A DNA stretch of 64,000 nt from Propionibacterium sp. (GCA_012517405.1 JAAYVB010000004.1:186001-250000); one strand, 5' to 3'. Shown: positions 34,356 through 43,115, numbered from the stretch's first letter. Numbers and translations are program-made. Notes: generated from the letters alone by a model not told the origin.

Positions 34356-34684
34356 TCTCCGCCGCTTGGGGGATCGAGCAGCCAGGTGGCGCGCTTGGCG
34401 CTCAGATCCACCCTCGAGGCAGCCGGATCGCTGATGGTCTGTTCGTCCAACCAGTGCTTGCGCGCCTCGTCCAGTAGTCCTGCGGGCAGCCGTCCGGACG
34501 CATTGACCACCCGCCACCACGGGGTGTCGGCGGCGTCGGTGGCCATGATTCGTCCGACCTGACGGGGACCGGTATCGACCAGCTCGGCGATGTCGCCATA
34601 GGTGACGACGGTGCCCGGCGGCACCCGCCGCACCGTGCGGCGCACCCGTTCTGGCAGGTCGCCGGGCTCATTCGCCTCGTCCAT
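34352..34684 (-). CDS. Alkyltransferase-like protein (ATL, MGMT family)
   Basis: 110-residue relative of O6-methylguanine-DNA methyltransferase: RVRRTVRRVPPGTVVTYGDIAELVDTGPRQVGRIMATD and then PWWRVVNASGRLP. The active-site Cys of PCHRVV is replaced (PWWRVV), so it cannot accept a methyl group; ATL proteins bind O6-alkylguanine and hand it to nucleotide excision repair. RQVGRIM helix and the Tyr are conserved for base flipping. Start ATG 34684. Divergent from the following lipoprotein gene. Confidence 0.85.
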   Translation of the reverse strand: MDEANEPGDLPERVRRTVRRVPPGTVVTYGDIAELVDTGPRQVGRIMATDAADTPWWRVVNASGRLPAGLLDEARKHWLDEQTISDPAASRVDLSAKRATWLLDPPSGGD

Positions 34685-34738
34685 GCTTTTGATGCTGCCA
34701 CATTTTGGTTGTGGACCAGCTGTGCTTCACTGGAGGCC

Positions 34739-35686
34739 ATGGCCGGACGAATTGCAGCTCTCCTCGCAGTCCTCGTGCTCGTCGCTGGGTGTGCATCGAG
34801 TTCGAATCCGCCTGCGGAACCGGAAGCCACCGGTCAGTCCGCGGCGGCTTCACCGACTCCCACCCCATCGCCGACTCCCACCCCGCCACCTCAGCTGCCG
34901 GGCGGGGGACGCGAATTGCTGCCTGCCCACCGGCTGTGCGGCTTCGTCGGATACCCCGGCGCGTTGGGGCAGGGCAGGCTCGGCATCGGGGCGATCGAGG
35001 ACCGGATGGCCGAACTGCACGACACCTGTGCCCCCTTCGGGGTTGATCGCGCGGTCATGCCGGTGATGGAGCTGATCGCGGTCACCGTGCAGCCCCAGCC
35101 GGGACCCGACGGCATGTGGCGGGCTCGCATCGATCCGGCCGTCATCGACGAGTGGCTGTCGGTGGCCCGTGAACACCAGGCGTTGTTGCTGCTCGATATT
35201 CAGCCTGGTCAAGCGCACTTCATCGACGAGCTCAAGGCACTGGAGCGCTATCTGATCCAGCCGGACGTGGGCGTGGCGCTGGATCCCGAGTGGTCGATGG
35301 GGCCCGGCCAGGTGCCGATGCAGAGCTTCGGGTCGACCTCGGGCGAAGAGCTCGATCAGGTCGCGGCCTACCTGTCGGATCTGGTCGCGGCCCACGATCT
35401 GCCCGAGAAGCCGATGGTCTACCACATCCTGCATCCCAGCATCATCACCAATGAGGACGCGCTGCAGCCGCACCCGGGCATCGTGCTGATCAAGAGTGTG
35501 GACGGCATCGGCGCTCCCGCCGACAAGATCTCCACCTATCAGCAGGTGAGCGCGACAGTGCCGCCGCATGTGCACATGGGCTTCAAGCTGTTCTTCGACG
35601 AAGACATGCAGACCAGCGGTGTGCTGATGAGCCCGGACGAGGTGCTGGCGCTGAGCCCGGTGCCCGACTACGTGCTCTACGAGTGA
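34739..35686 (+). CDS. Putative lipoprotein, unknown function
   Basis: 315 residues. MAGRIAALLAVLVLVAGCASS is a lipoprotein signal with lipobox (VAGC); a low-complexity Pro/Thr/Ser linker (SPTPTPSPTPTPPP) follows. The mature domain (about residues 60-315) has alternating hydrophobic strands and helices, e.g. HQALLLLDIQPGQAHFIDELKAL, VGVALDPEWSMGPGQVPMQSF, KPMVYHILHPSIIT, GIVLIKSVDGIGAP and MGFKLFFDED, which suggests a TIM-barrel hydrolase-like fold with acidic DxE (DPEW) on a strand end. I do not recognise a named family. GTG/ATG choice: ATG 34739 starts the signal peptide and follows TGGAGG. Confidence 0.7.
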   Translation: MAGRIAALLAVLVLVAGCASSSNPPAEPEATGQSAAASPTPTPSPTPTPPPQLPGGGRELLPAHRLCGFVGYPGALGQGRLGIGAIEDRMAELHDTCAPFGVDRAVMPVMELIAVTVQPQPGPDGMWRARIDPAVIDEWLSVAREHQALLLLDIQPGQAHFIDELKALERYLIQPDVGVALDPEWSMGPGQVPMQSFGSTSGEELDQVAAYLSDLVAAHDLPEKPMVYHILHPSIITNEDALQPHPGIVLIKSVDGIGAPADKISTYQQVSATVPPHVHMGFKLFFDEDMQTSGVLMSPDEVLALSPVPDYVLYE

Positions 35687-35710
35687 TGAGTCGGGCTCAG
35701 CGCCTCGTGT

Positions 35711-35729
35711 CCGGATTCAGCGAATCCGG
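35711..35729. terminator. Hairpin between convergent lipoprotein and SDR genes
   Basis: CCGGATTC (35711-35718), 3-nt loop, GAATCCGG (35722-35729). Tight 8-bp stem in the gap and across the SDR stop; no T-run. May end either message. Confidence 0.5.
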
Positions 35730-36553
35730 TCGGCCAGAATGAGTTCGGTCCGCCGCCAGAGTTCACCCGCGAGGTTGCGGTCGTCCGCAGTCTTGCTGGT
35801 GCGGTGCACCGAGCGGTTCACGTAGTAATGGTCGGCCGGGTAGTTGATGCCCGGGGTGCCTTCGGCCAGCCAGACCAGGGTGTCGGCGCCCTTCTCGGGG
35901 CTGGCCATCCGCGATCCGAAGGCACCGTAGAGACGCCCGAGCAGGCTGTCCTCTGCGGTGGCCGCGAAGTCCGTCCCCACCAGGCCGGGATGGAAGGCCA
36001 CCGCCGACAGTCCCTTGGCCCCGTAGCGGGACTGCAGTTCGTGCATATGCAGCAGCAACGCCAGCTTGGCATTGCCGTAGGCGACCGACGGTGAGAAACG
36101 GCGCTCGGAGTCCAGATCGCCGATGTCGAAACGAGCGAGGAGCTTGTGGGCGACGCTGGAGGTGTTGATCACGGTGGCCTTCGAGCTGACCAGCCGATCG
36201 GTCAACAGCCAGGTGAGATACCAGGCCGCCAGATAGTTCACCTGGAAGGTGAGTTCATGACCGTCCCGGGTCTCCACCCGGCCGTTGCTGAAGGAACCGC
36301 CCGCGTTGTTGGCGAGCACGTCGATATGCGGATAGTTGTCGAGCAGCTCGGCGGCGAGCCGTTCGACATCGTCCAGGTCGGCGAAATCGGCCAAGTGGTA
36401 GGGGGCGTTGATGGGAACCGCGACCGCGGCGGTCTTCTCGGGGGATCGTCCGACGACGACCACCCGATGCCCGTCGCTGGTCAGTTTGCGTGCGGCTGCG
36501 GCACCGATTCCGTCGCTGGCTCCGGTGATGACGATCGTCTTCATATCGCCCAT
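35717..36553 (-). CDS. Short-chain dehydrogenase/reductase (SDR)
   Basis: 278 residues of the SDR/retinol-dehydrogenase-like group. Cofactor motif TGASDGIGAAAA near residue 10, NNAGG near 92, catalytic Ser in INTSSVAH, and YGNAK (YxxxK) near 182, with a following HPGLVGTDFA typical of this subgroup. VVVGRSPEKTAAV after the second strand suggests NADP(H). Substrate unknown. The frame stays open upstream over dnaB; I set the start at ATG 36553 (MGDMKT), ATG 36544 being a close alternative. It lies downstream of dnaB in the same direction but has no obvious link to it. Confidence 0.82.
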   Translation of the reverse strand: MGDMKTIVITGASDGIGAAAARKLTSDGHRVVVVGRSPEKTAAVAVPINAPYHLADFADLDDVERLAAELLDNYPHIDVLANNAGGSFSNGRVETRDGHELTFQVNYLAAWYLTWLLTDRLVSSKATVINTSSVAHKLLARFDIGDLDSERRFSPSVAYGNAKLALLLHMHELQSRYGAKGLSAVAFHPGLVGTDFAATAEDSLLGRLYGAFGSRMASPEKGADTLVWLAEGTPGINYPADHYYVNRSVHRTSKTADDRNLAGELWRRTELILADRIR

Positions 36554-36582
36554 CGTAGGCAGCCGGCCAGCTACCGGTGGGC

Positions 36583-37926
36583 TTAGCTGGGCATGTCGGC
36601 GAAGCGGCTGAAGTGTCCCTGGAAGGAGACCGGCAGGGTGTCGGTGCGACCGTTGCGGTGCTTGGCGATGATCAGATCGGCTTCGCCGGGTCGATTGTCC
36701 TTGTCGTAGAGGTCCTCGCGGTGCAGCAGGATGACGATGTCGGCGTCCTGCTCGAGCGAACCGGATTCGCGCAGGTCGCTCATCATGGGCTTCTTGTCGC
36801 CGCGCTGCTCGGGGCCACGGTTCAACTGGCTGAGCGCCACCACCGGGATGTCGAGTTCCTTGGCCAGCAGCTTGATCTGGCGGCTGAACTCGGAGACCTC
36901 GAGCTGGCGGCTCTCGACCTTCTTGCCCGAACTCATCAGCTGCATGTAGTCGATCACCACGAAACGCAGATCGTGACGCTGCTTCAGCCGCCGGGCCTTG
37001 GCGCGGATCTCCATCATCGTCAGGTTGGGGGAGTCGTCGATGAACAGGGGAGCGTCCTCGAACGACTTGGTGCGTGCCACGATGCGTGACCACTCGTCCT
37101 CGCCGAGGCCACCATTGCGGATCGAGTTCAGCATGACCCCGGACTCGGCCGCGAGCAGGCGCATGACGATCTCGGATTGACTCATCTCCAGGCTGAAGAA
37201 AGCCGTGCTCAACTTGTGCCGGATGGCCGCCGACCTCGCGAAGTCCAGCGCCAGCGTCGACTTGCCGACCGCCGGACGGGCGGCGATGATGATCATCTGG
37301 CCGCCATGAAGGCCGTTGGTCAGCTCATCGAGCTTCGCGAAACCGGTCGGCACACCGCTCAACCCCCCGCCGCGCGCACCGATCGCCTCGATCTCGTCAT
37401 AGGTGGGCTCCAGCAGATCGCGCAACGCCTTGTAATCCTCGGAGCGCTTGCCCTCGGAGACCTCATAGATGGTCTGCTGAGCGGTGTCCACGATGTCGGC
37501 GACCTCGCCTTGGCCGGCGTAGCCCAACTGGGCGATCTTGATGGACGCGTCGACCAGCCGCCGCAGCACCGCCTTGTCATGCACGATCTGGGCGTAGTAG
37601 GCGGCATTCGCGGCGACCGAGATGGTGGACAGCAGGTCGGCCAGGTAGATATGGCCGCCCACCTTGCTGAGCTCACCGCGCCGGTCGAGTTCGGCCGCGA
37701 CGGTGACGGGGTCTGCCGGATCGCCGTGACCGTAGAGGTCGACGATCGCCTGATAGATCAGCTCATGGGAGGGGCGGTAGAAGTCGGCGGGTTTGATGAC
37801 CTCCAGCACCTCGGCGATGGCGTCCTTGCTCATCAGCATGGCCCCCAGCACGCCCTGTTCAGCGGCGAAGTCCTGTGGTGGGGTGCGGTCGATGCCCGAT
37901 GGTGCGGGGGATGGCTCGTCGTACAT
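36583..37926 (-). CDS. dnaB: Replicative DNA helicase DnaB
   Basis: Hexameric 5'-3' helicase of the replication fork. 447 residues, no intein. N-terminal domain with QDFAAEQGVLGAMLMSKDAIAEVLEVIKPADFY; RecA-like C-terminal domain with Walker A ARPAVGKSTLALDFA near residue 225, Walker B VVIDYMQLM, arginine-finger region SREL/ESRQLEVSEFSRQIKLLAKELDIPVVALSQLNR and DLRESGSLEQDADIV. Upstream (37927-38427) is a 500-bp gene-free stretch with several DnaA-box-like sequences. Gene neighbours such as rplI, usual in actinobacteria, are absent. Confidence 0.96.
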   Translation of the reverse strand: MYDEPSPAPSGIDRTPPQDFAAEQGVLGAMLMSKDAIAEVLEVIKPADFYRPSHELIYQAIVDLYGHGDPADPVTVAAELDRRGELSKVGGHIYLADLLSTISVAANAAYYAQIVHDKAVLRRLVDASIKIAQLGYAGQGEVADIVDTAQQTIYEVSEGKRSEDYKALRDLLEPTYDEIEAIGARGGGLSGVPTGFAKLDELTNGLHGGQMIIIAARPAVGKSTLALDFARSAAIRHKLSTAFFSLEMSQSEIVMRLLAAESGVMLNSIRNGGLGEDEWSRIVARTKSFEDAPLFIDDSPNLTMMEIRAKARRLKQRHDLRFVVIDYMQLMSSGKKVESRQLEVSEFSRQIKLLAKELDIPVVALSQLNRGPEQRGDKKPMMSDLRESGSLEQDADIVILLHREDLYDKDNRPGEADLIIAKHRNGRTDTLPVSFQGHFSRFADMPS

Positions 37927-37966
37927 GCAGTCCCTCCCCGTCTAGCCCACAGTAAACCAGAAACCC

Positions 37967-38330
37967 TGTGGATGCATTCACCGCGATGTAGGCTCACCAA
38001 AGAGCCGATGATAATGCGGTGCTCCGGAAGACTAGAAGGCCCGGAGCGCGCTGTCAACCACAGTTATCCACAGGGCATGTGGATACCGCTCTCAGCCTGT
38101 GGAACTCGCCGAGCAGGCAGTGGACAAGGGTGTGTCCGACTGGTCGAGGGCCGCTGGTTTTCGTCCGATAAGCACGAGTTGACAAGCTAAAACACGCGAA
38201 TGGGGAGGTTGCGGAGGTTTCTTCGGCGTGTCGCCGGAAGCGTTTCCGATCGCGCATTTCGCTGTGGGCGTAAGGGCTAACCCCGGGTCGCCAGAGAGGT
38301 CTGTCCACAGTCCGCCGGGACTTATCCACT
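37967..38330. promoter_or_regulatory. Cluster of DnaA-box-like sequences in the dnaB-corA intergenic region
   Basis: Seven near-matches to TTATCCACA/TTGTCCACA on either strand: TGTGGATGC 37967-37975, TTATCCACA 38064-38072 (exact), TGTGGATAC 38078-38086, TGTGGAACT 38098-38106, AGTGGACAA 38119-38127, CTGTCCACA 38301-38309, TTATCCACT 38322-38330. The stretch 37927-38427 has no supported gene; its remaining sequence shows nothing else I can name. DnaA binding and control of dnaB are inferred. Confidence 0.5.
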
Positions 38331-38352
38331 GCCCCACAAAAGCCCTAAGTCA

Positions 38353-38381
38353 TTGCCGATGTGGCAGCAAGGTGCGATAAT
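38353..38381 (+). promoter_or_regulatory. corA leader promoter
   Basis: TTGCCG (38353-38358), 17-bp spacer, GATAAT (38376-38381); predicted start about 38388. One of the better sigma-A-type promoters in the window. Confidence 0.6.
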
Positions 38382-38414
38382 GACGGCGGCGCGAACGAGT
38401 GATTCCGCGAAGAA

Positions 38415-38445
38415 AGGAGGTTCCAGCATGTCGAACGAACCTCCT
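38415..38445 (+). promoter_or_regulatory. Hairpin enclosing the leader-peptide ribosome-binding site
   Basis: AGGAGGTTC (38415-38423) pairs perfectly with GAACCTCCT (38437-38445) across a 13-nt loop that holds the ATG of the leader peptide. The left arm contains the Shine-Dalgarno; the right arm is the codons GAA-CCT-CCT (Glu-Pro-Pro). Ribosome position on the leader would open or close the site. Confidence 0.6.
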
Positions 38446-38460
38446 AGTCCCGCGAACTGA
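38428..38460 (+). CDS. Putative 10-residue leader peptide upstream of corA
   Basis: ATG TCG AAC GAA CCT CCT AGT CCC GCG AAC TGA encodes MSNEPPSPAN. AAGGAGG (38414-38420) sits seven bases before the ATG, the strongest ribosome-binding site near corA; corA itself begins 78 bases later with only a weak one. The Glu-Pro-Pro-Ser-Pro core recalls the proline/acidic leader MgtL of enteric mgtA, whose translation senses Mg2+ and proline. That parallel is inference. Too short for homology support; expression is unproven. Confidence 0.5.
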   Translation: MSNEPPSPAN

Positions 38461-38537
38461 TTCCGAATTCCCTTTCACTCAGCTGGCTGCCGGCCTCCAG
38501 ACGGTTCGTCGCGGTCACGGAACAGATCGAGAGCACC

Positions 38538-39662
38538 ATGATGAGCACCGACCGTCCCTTCGTCCGCGAGTCGGCCCAGCGCCGCGACGGATACGGCTTC
38601 ACCATTCCCAAGAAGGTCCCCATCGCCCCTGAACAGGCCCCGCGCACCGTCACCGGCAACGCGGTCTACATCGCCGGCAAGCGCGTCGCCAGCCCGGCAT
38701 CGCTGGCCGAAACAGCAGCCCTGCTCCGGGCGAATCCCGAAGCGATGGCGTGGATCGGCCTCTATCAGCCCGACCCGGACGATCTCACCGAGCTGGGTGA
38801 ACTCTTCGGCCTGCACGAACTGGCCGTCGAGGACGCCATCCAGGCCCACCAGCGCAGCAAACTGGAACGCTACGACGACACGTTGTTCGTCGTCCTGCGG
38901 GCCGCCCGCTACCTCGATGCGACCGAAGAAATCGAGTTCGGCGAACTGCACATCTTCACCGGAGCGAACTTCGTGATCACCGTGCGGCACGGACGGTCAC
39001 CCGATCTGGGGGTGGTGCGCCGGCGGATGGAGGCGGATCCGCAGATGCTCGCCTTCGGTTCGGAGGGCATCGTCTACGCGATCCTGGACGCCGTGGTGGA
39101 CGGCTACGCACCGGTGCTCGAAGGCCTGGCCAACGATATCGAGGAGATCGAGGACCAGGTCTTCACCGGTAGCGCGGCTGTCTCCCGGCGCATCTACGAA
39201 CTGAGCCAGGAGATCGTGGAATTCCACGAGGCGGTGCGTCCGCTGCGGGGGATCATCGGCGGACTGGCGGCTGGCTTCAGCAAGTACGAGGTGGCCGAGG
39301 ATCTGCAGGAATACCTGCGAGATGTCGCCGACCACGCCGCGAGCGCTCTCGAGGAGAGCGAGGGTTTCCGCCTGACGCTGCGCGATGTGCTCGCCCTCAA
39401 CGCCGCGCTGGTCGCACAGCGGCAGAACGAGGAGATGAAGGGTCTGGCCGAGGCCTCCAATGCCCAGAACGAGGACATGAAGAAGATCTCGGCATGGGCC
39501 GGTATCCTGTTCGCTCCGACGATGATCACCGGGCTGTACGGCATGAACTTCATCAACATGCCGGAGCTGAACTGGCGGGCCGGTTACCCCTTCGCGCTCG
39601 CGCTGATGTTCAGTTCGAGCCTGATCATGTGGCTGATGTTCCGCCGCAAGGGCTGGATCTGA
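38538..39662 (+). CDS. corA: CorA family magnesium/cobalt transporter
   Basis: 374-residue CorA channel. Large N-terminal cytoplasmic domain (about residues 1-310) with long stalk helix around YELSQEIVEFHEAVRPLRGIIGGLAAG, then two membrane segments: the first ends in the signature YGMNF near 335 (GMN motif, selectivity), preceded by KKISAWAGILFAPTMITGL, and the second (YPFALALMFSSSLIMWLMF) ends in Arg/Lys-rich RRKGWI. The loop NMPELNWRAG is typical. Two ATGs (38538, 38541) are possible starts; only GAGAG precedes. It has a 150-nt leader with a promoter, hairpin and leader peptide. Convergent with poxB. Confidence 0.92.
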   Translation: MMSTDRPFVRESAQRRDGYGFTIPKKVPIAPEQAPRTVTGNAVYIAGKRVASPASLAETAALLRANPEAMAWIGLYQPDPDDLTELGELFGLHELAVEDAIQAHQRSKLERYDDTLFVVLRAARYLDATEEIEFGELHIFTGANFVITVRHGRSPDLGVVRRRMEADPQMLAFGSEGIVYAILDAVVDGYAPVLEGLANDIEEIEDQVFTGSAAVSRRIYELSQEIVEFHEAVRPLRGIIGGLAAGFSKYEVAEDLQEYLRDVADHAASALEESEGFRLTLRDVLALNAALVAQRQNEEMKGLAEASNAQNEDMKKISAWAGILFAPTMITGLYGMNFINMPELNWRAGYPFALALMFSSSLIMWLMFRRKGWI

Positions 39663-39672
39663 GCCGGACCGA

Positions 39673-41394
39673 TCAGAAGATCTGGCGTGCGTTCGCCTTG
39701 GTGAGGTCGACGAGTTCGTCACCGCGTCCCGACAGCAGGGTTCGCATGGCGTACAGGGCGAAGCCCTTGGCCTGCTCCAGCTTGACCGATGGCGGAATCG
39801 TCAGTTCCTGGCGTTCGGTGACCACATCGATCAGCGCGGGGCCGTCGTAGGCGAATGCCTCGGCGAGCACCTGCTCCAGATTGTCGGAGCTGTCGACATG
39901 GAAGCCCTTCAGTCCGGCCGCCCGGGCGATGCCGGCCAGGTCGGGATTCTCCAGGCCGGTCGCCGTGGTCACGAAACCGCTGGCCTTCATCTCCAGTTCG
40001 ACGAAGTTCAGCGAGGAGTTGTTGAAGACGACCACCTTCACCGGCAGCTTGTTCTGCACCAGCGTCAGCAGTTCGCCAAGCAGCATCTCGACGCCACCAT
40101 CGCCGGACAGTGCGACCACCTGGCGTCCGGGATAGGCCGATGCCACACCGACGGCCTGCGGCAGCGCGTTGGCCATCGAACCGTGGATGAACGAGCCGAT
40201 CACCTTGCGCTTGCCGTTCATCTTCAGGTAGCGGGCAGCCCAGATGACCGGGGAGCCGACATCGGGGATGAAGACGGCGTCGTCGTCGGCGACCTCGTCG
40301 ATCAGCTTGGCGATGTACTGCGGGTGCAGGGCCTGGTTGTCCTTGCGCGGCGTGGCCAGATCGTCCAGCTTGGCGCGGGTCTTGGTGTAGTGGGTCAGCG
40401 ACTCTTTCAGATGGGAGCGGTTGCGGTGATGCTTGAGCAGCGGCAGCAGCGCGTCCACGGTGTTGCCGACATCGCCGACCAGACCGAGCTCGAGCGGGAT
40501 CCGGCGTCCGAGATGCTCGCCGCGCAGATCGACCTGGATCACCTGAGCCTGATCGGGCAGGAACGGACGATAGGGGAAGTCGGTGCCCAGCATGAGCAGC
40601 GTGTCGCAGTTCTCCATGGCCCGGTAGCCGGAGGCGAAACCGAGCAGGCCGGTCATGCCGACATCGAACGGGTTGTCGTACTCGATGAACTGCTTGCTAC
40701 GCAGGGTGTGGACGATCGGGGCGCCCAGTTGATCGGCCAGCGCGATCACCTGATCGTGCGCACCCTCGGCGCCCGCACCGGCCAGAATCGTGATCTTCTT
40801 GGCGTCGTTCAGCAGGTCGGCCGCGTGCTTCAGCTCGTCATCCGAAGGCACGACTTTCGGCGAAGAGGCCTTGACCGCGGTCACGGTGTCGTCCACCGCT
40901 TCGGCCAGTGCCACATCGCCGGGGATCACGACCACTGCCACGCCGCGCTGAGCCAGCGCTGCCTGCATGGCCGTGCGCAGAATCCGGGGCATCTGGATGG
41001 GGTCGGCAGCGTACTCGACGTAGACCGAGCATTCGCGGAAGAGTTCTTGCGGGTGGGTCTCCTGGAAGTATCCGGAACCGATCTCCGAGGTGGGAATGTG
41101 TGCGGCGATCGCCAGCACCGGGACGCGGGAGCGCTGCGCATCGAACAGGCCATTGATCAGGTGCAGGTTGCCCGGACCGCAACTGCCGACGCAGACCGCC
41201 AGCTCGCCGGTCAGGGCTGCCTCGGCGCTCGCCGCGAAGGCCGCCGCCTCCTCGTGACGGACATGCACCCACTCGATGCCGGATTCGCGCAACGCGTCGG
41301 TGAATCCGTTCAGCGAGTCGCCGGGAATCCCGTAGACCCGTTCGACCCCGCTGGCAGCGAGGGTGTCGACCATGTTCTTGGCTACTGTGACCAT
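39673..41394 (-). CDS. poxB: Pyruvate oxidase / pyruvate dehydrogenase (quinone)
   Basis: 573-residue TPP- and FAD-dependent enzyme that turns pyruvate into acetate and CO2, giving electrons to the quinone pool. Marks: Glu of the TPP site in HEEAAAFAA near residue 50, GDG...NN TPP motif (LSGDGGVEMLLGELLTL ... VVFNNSSLNF) near 425-455, FAD-domain ILAGAGAEGAHDQV. The C-terminal tail resembles PoxB, and no CoA- or phosphate-specific signature is seen; acetolactate synthase is less likely since the ligand loop and lone gene differ. ATG 41394 follows GAAAGAAGA. Convergent with corA across 10 bp. The 164-bp gap upstream holds no feature I can assert. Confidence 0.87.
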   Translation of the reverse strand: MVTVAKNMVDTLAASGVERVYGIPGDSLNGFTDALRESGIEWVHVRHEEAAAFAASAEAALTGELAVCVGSCGPGNLHLINGLFDAQRSRVPVLAIAAHIPTSEIGSGYFQETHPQELFRECSVYVEYAADPIQMPRILRTAMQAALAQRGVAVVVIPGDVALAEAVDDTVTAVKASSPKVVPSDDELKHAADLLNDAKKITILAGAGAEGAHDQVIALADQLGAPIVHTLRSKQFIEYDNPFDVGMTGLLGFASGYRAMENCDTLLMLGTDFPYRPFLPDQAQVIQVDLRGEHLGRRIPLELGLVGDVGNTVDALLPLLKHHRNRSHLKESLTHYTKTRAKLDDLATPRKDNQALHPQYIAKLIDEVADDDAVFIPDVGSPVIWAARYLKMNGKRKVIGSFIHGSMANALPQAVGVASAYPGRQVVALSGDGGVEMLLGELLTLVQNKLPVKVVVFNNSSLNFVELEMKASGFVTTATGLENPDLAGIARAAGLKGFHVDSSDNLEQVLAEAFAYDGPALIDVVTERQELTIPPSVKLEQAKGFALYAMRTLLSGRGDELVDLTKANARQIF

Positions 41395-41558
41395 TTCTTC
41401 TTTCCCACGACGATAGAGATCGACTCACACGATGACGGGGATCGGCCCATGGGCTCTGTCAGGATCTGGGGGATCTCCTTCGGGTAAGGCTACCCTCAGC
41501 GCACAGCGATTGGTAGTTGACGCTTCATCTTGGACGCCGCAGCTCCGTCTGCAACGGG

Positions 41559-43067
41559 TCACAGGCCCTGGGAGACGCGGTAGTAGACGGCGCTCCAGCG
41601 CAGTTCGTCCTCGAAACGCCTCGCCGTGGTCTGCTCGTCGATGACGGCGAGCTCGACGCCGGCGATGGCGGCGAAGTCGTGCCACGCCTCGAGCGGGACG
41701 GCCGTGGTCATCACGGTGTGATGGGCTGCGCCCGCCGCCAGCCAGCACGATGCCGAGGTCGCCAGATCGGGGGCCGGACGCCAGACCGCGCGGGCCACCG
41801 GCAAGTTGGGCAGCGGCTGGTCGGGTTCGACGACCTCGACCACATTGGCGGTCAGCCGGAACCGGTCGCGCAAATCGCTGAGGGCGACCACCAGGCCCGG
41901 TCGGGGCGTGGCGTCGAAGACCAGCCGGACCGGATCCTCACGGTCACCGATGCCCAGCGGATGGATCTCCAGCCGCGGCCGGTCATCGGTCAGCGAGGGG
42001 CAGATCTCGAGCATGTGCGCGCCCAGGATCTTCTGCTCGCCGGGGACGAAGTTGTAGCAGTAATCCTCCATCAGGCTTGCACCGCCGGGCAGCCCGTAGC
42101 CCATCACCTTGGCGATGCGTACCAGGACGGCGGTTTTCCAGTCGCCCTCGGCGCCGAAGCCGTAGCCCTCGGTCATCAGCCGTTGTACGGCCAGTCCGGG
42201 CAGCTGGCGCAGCGCACCCAGATCCTCGAAGGTGTCGGTGAAGGCAGTCGCGCCGATCGACTCCAACAGCGTCCGCAACGCCACCTCCTGGGACGCGGCG
42301 TAGCGCAGCGACTCATGCCGGGCACCATCAGGCAGCAACTCAGGTGCTACATCGTAGCTCGCAAGATACTCGGTGATCAGCTCGTCGATCTGAGCGTCGG
42401 TGACCTGCGCGATGGCCTGCGCCAGATCATTGATGCCCCAGGTGTTGACCGAAGCGCCGAAGCGGATCTCCGCCTCGGTCTTGTCGCCTTCGGTGACCGC
42501 GACATAGCGCATGTTGTCGCCGAATCGAGCCAGACTCAGATGCTGCGCGGCATCCCAGCCGGCTGCGGCGCGCGCCCAGATGCCGATGCGTCCGGTGACG
42601 TCGTGATGACCGGCGTAGCCGACCACGGTGGTGCGGGCAATCCCGAGCCGGGTGAGGATGTACCCGAACTCCCGGTCGCCGTGGGCGGCCTGGTTGAGGT
42701 TCATGAAGTCCATGTCGATGGTGTCCCACGGCAGGGCCTCGTTGGCCTGGGTGTGCAGATGCAATAGGGGCTTGCGCAGTGCCTCCAGACCGCGGATCCA
42801 CATCTTGGCCGGGGAGAACGTGTGCATCCAGGCGATCACGCCGATCACCGAATCGTCCGATCCCGCGTCCAGCATCGCGCGCAGGATCGACTCCGAATCG
42901 GTCAGCACCGGACGCCAGACGACCTCGATCGGGATGTCGCCCGACTGGTTGAGCAGCGCGGCGACCTGCTGCGACTGCTCGGCGACCTGGGCGAGGGTCT
43001 CTTCGCCGTACAGCCCCTGACTGCCGGTGAGGAGCCAGATCTGCTTGCCTTCGAACGGATTCTTCAT
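41559..43067 (-). CDS. araA: L-arabinose isomerase
   Basis: Isomerises L-arabinose to L-ribulose, first step of arabinose use. 502 residues, the usual family length, starting with [18 protein letters not shown], then [70 protein letters not shown], the metal-site Glu/His region ([24 protein letters not shown]) and [13 protein letters not shown]. It is last in the operon kinase-araD-araA, 49 bp after araD. Operon control is expected from the operators near 45.5 kb. Confidence 0.95.
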   Translation of the reverse strand: MKNPFEGKQIWLLTGSQGLYGEETLAQVAEQSQQVAALLNQSGDIPIEVVWRPVLTDSESILRAMLDAGSDDSVIGVIAWMHTFSPAKMWIRGLEALRKPLLHLHTQANEALPWDTIDMDFMNLNQAAHGDREFGYILTRLGIARTTVVGYAGHHDVTGRIGIWARAAAGWDAAQHLSLARFGDNMRYVAVTEGDKTEAEIRFGASVNTWGINDLAQAIAQVTDAQIDELITEYLASYDVAPELLPDGARHESLRYAASQEVALRTLLESIGATAFTDTFEDLGALRQLPGLAVQRLMTEGYGFGAEGDWKTAVLVRIAKVMGYGLPGGASLMEDYCYNFVPGEQKILGAHMLEICPSLTDDRPRLEIHPLGIGDREDPVRLVFDATPRPGLVVALSDLRDRFRLTANVVEVVEPDQPLPNLPVARAVWRPAPDLATSASCWLAAGAAHHTVMTTAVPLEAWHDFAAIAGVELAVIDEQTTARRFEDELRWSAVYYRVSQGL

Positions 43068-43115
43068 GGTGTGACGCCTTTGTTCGTGATGGATATCGGT
43101 GCGTAGTCGGCCGCG

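Noticed and set aside
36553-37093. N-terminal extension of the SDR gene over dnaB
   Set aside because: Arg/Pro/Gly-rich out-of-frame translation of dnaB; the SDR nucleotide fold begins at 36544-36553.
38054-38337. Short minus-strand frames in the dnaB-corA gap
   Set aside because: No ribosome site, no recognisable domain, and they lie on the box-rich regulatory sequence.
37927-38538. oriC candidate
   Set aside because: DnaA-like boxes are present but dnaA, dnaN and an AT-rich unwinding tract are not; described only as a box cluster.
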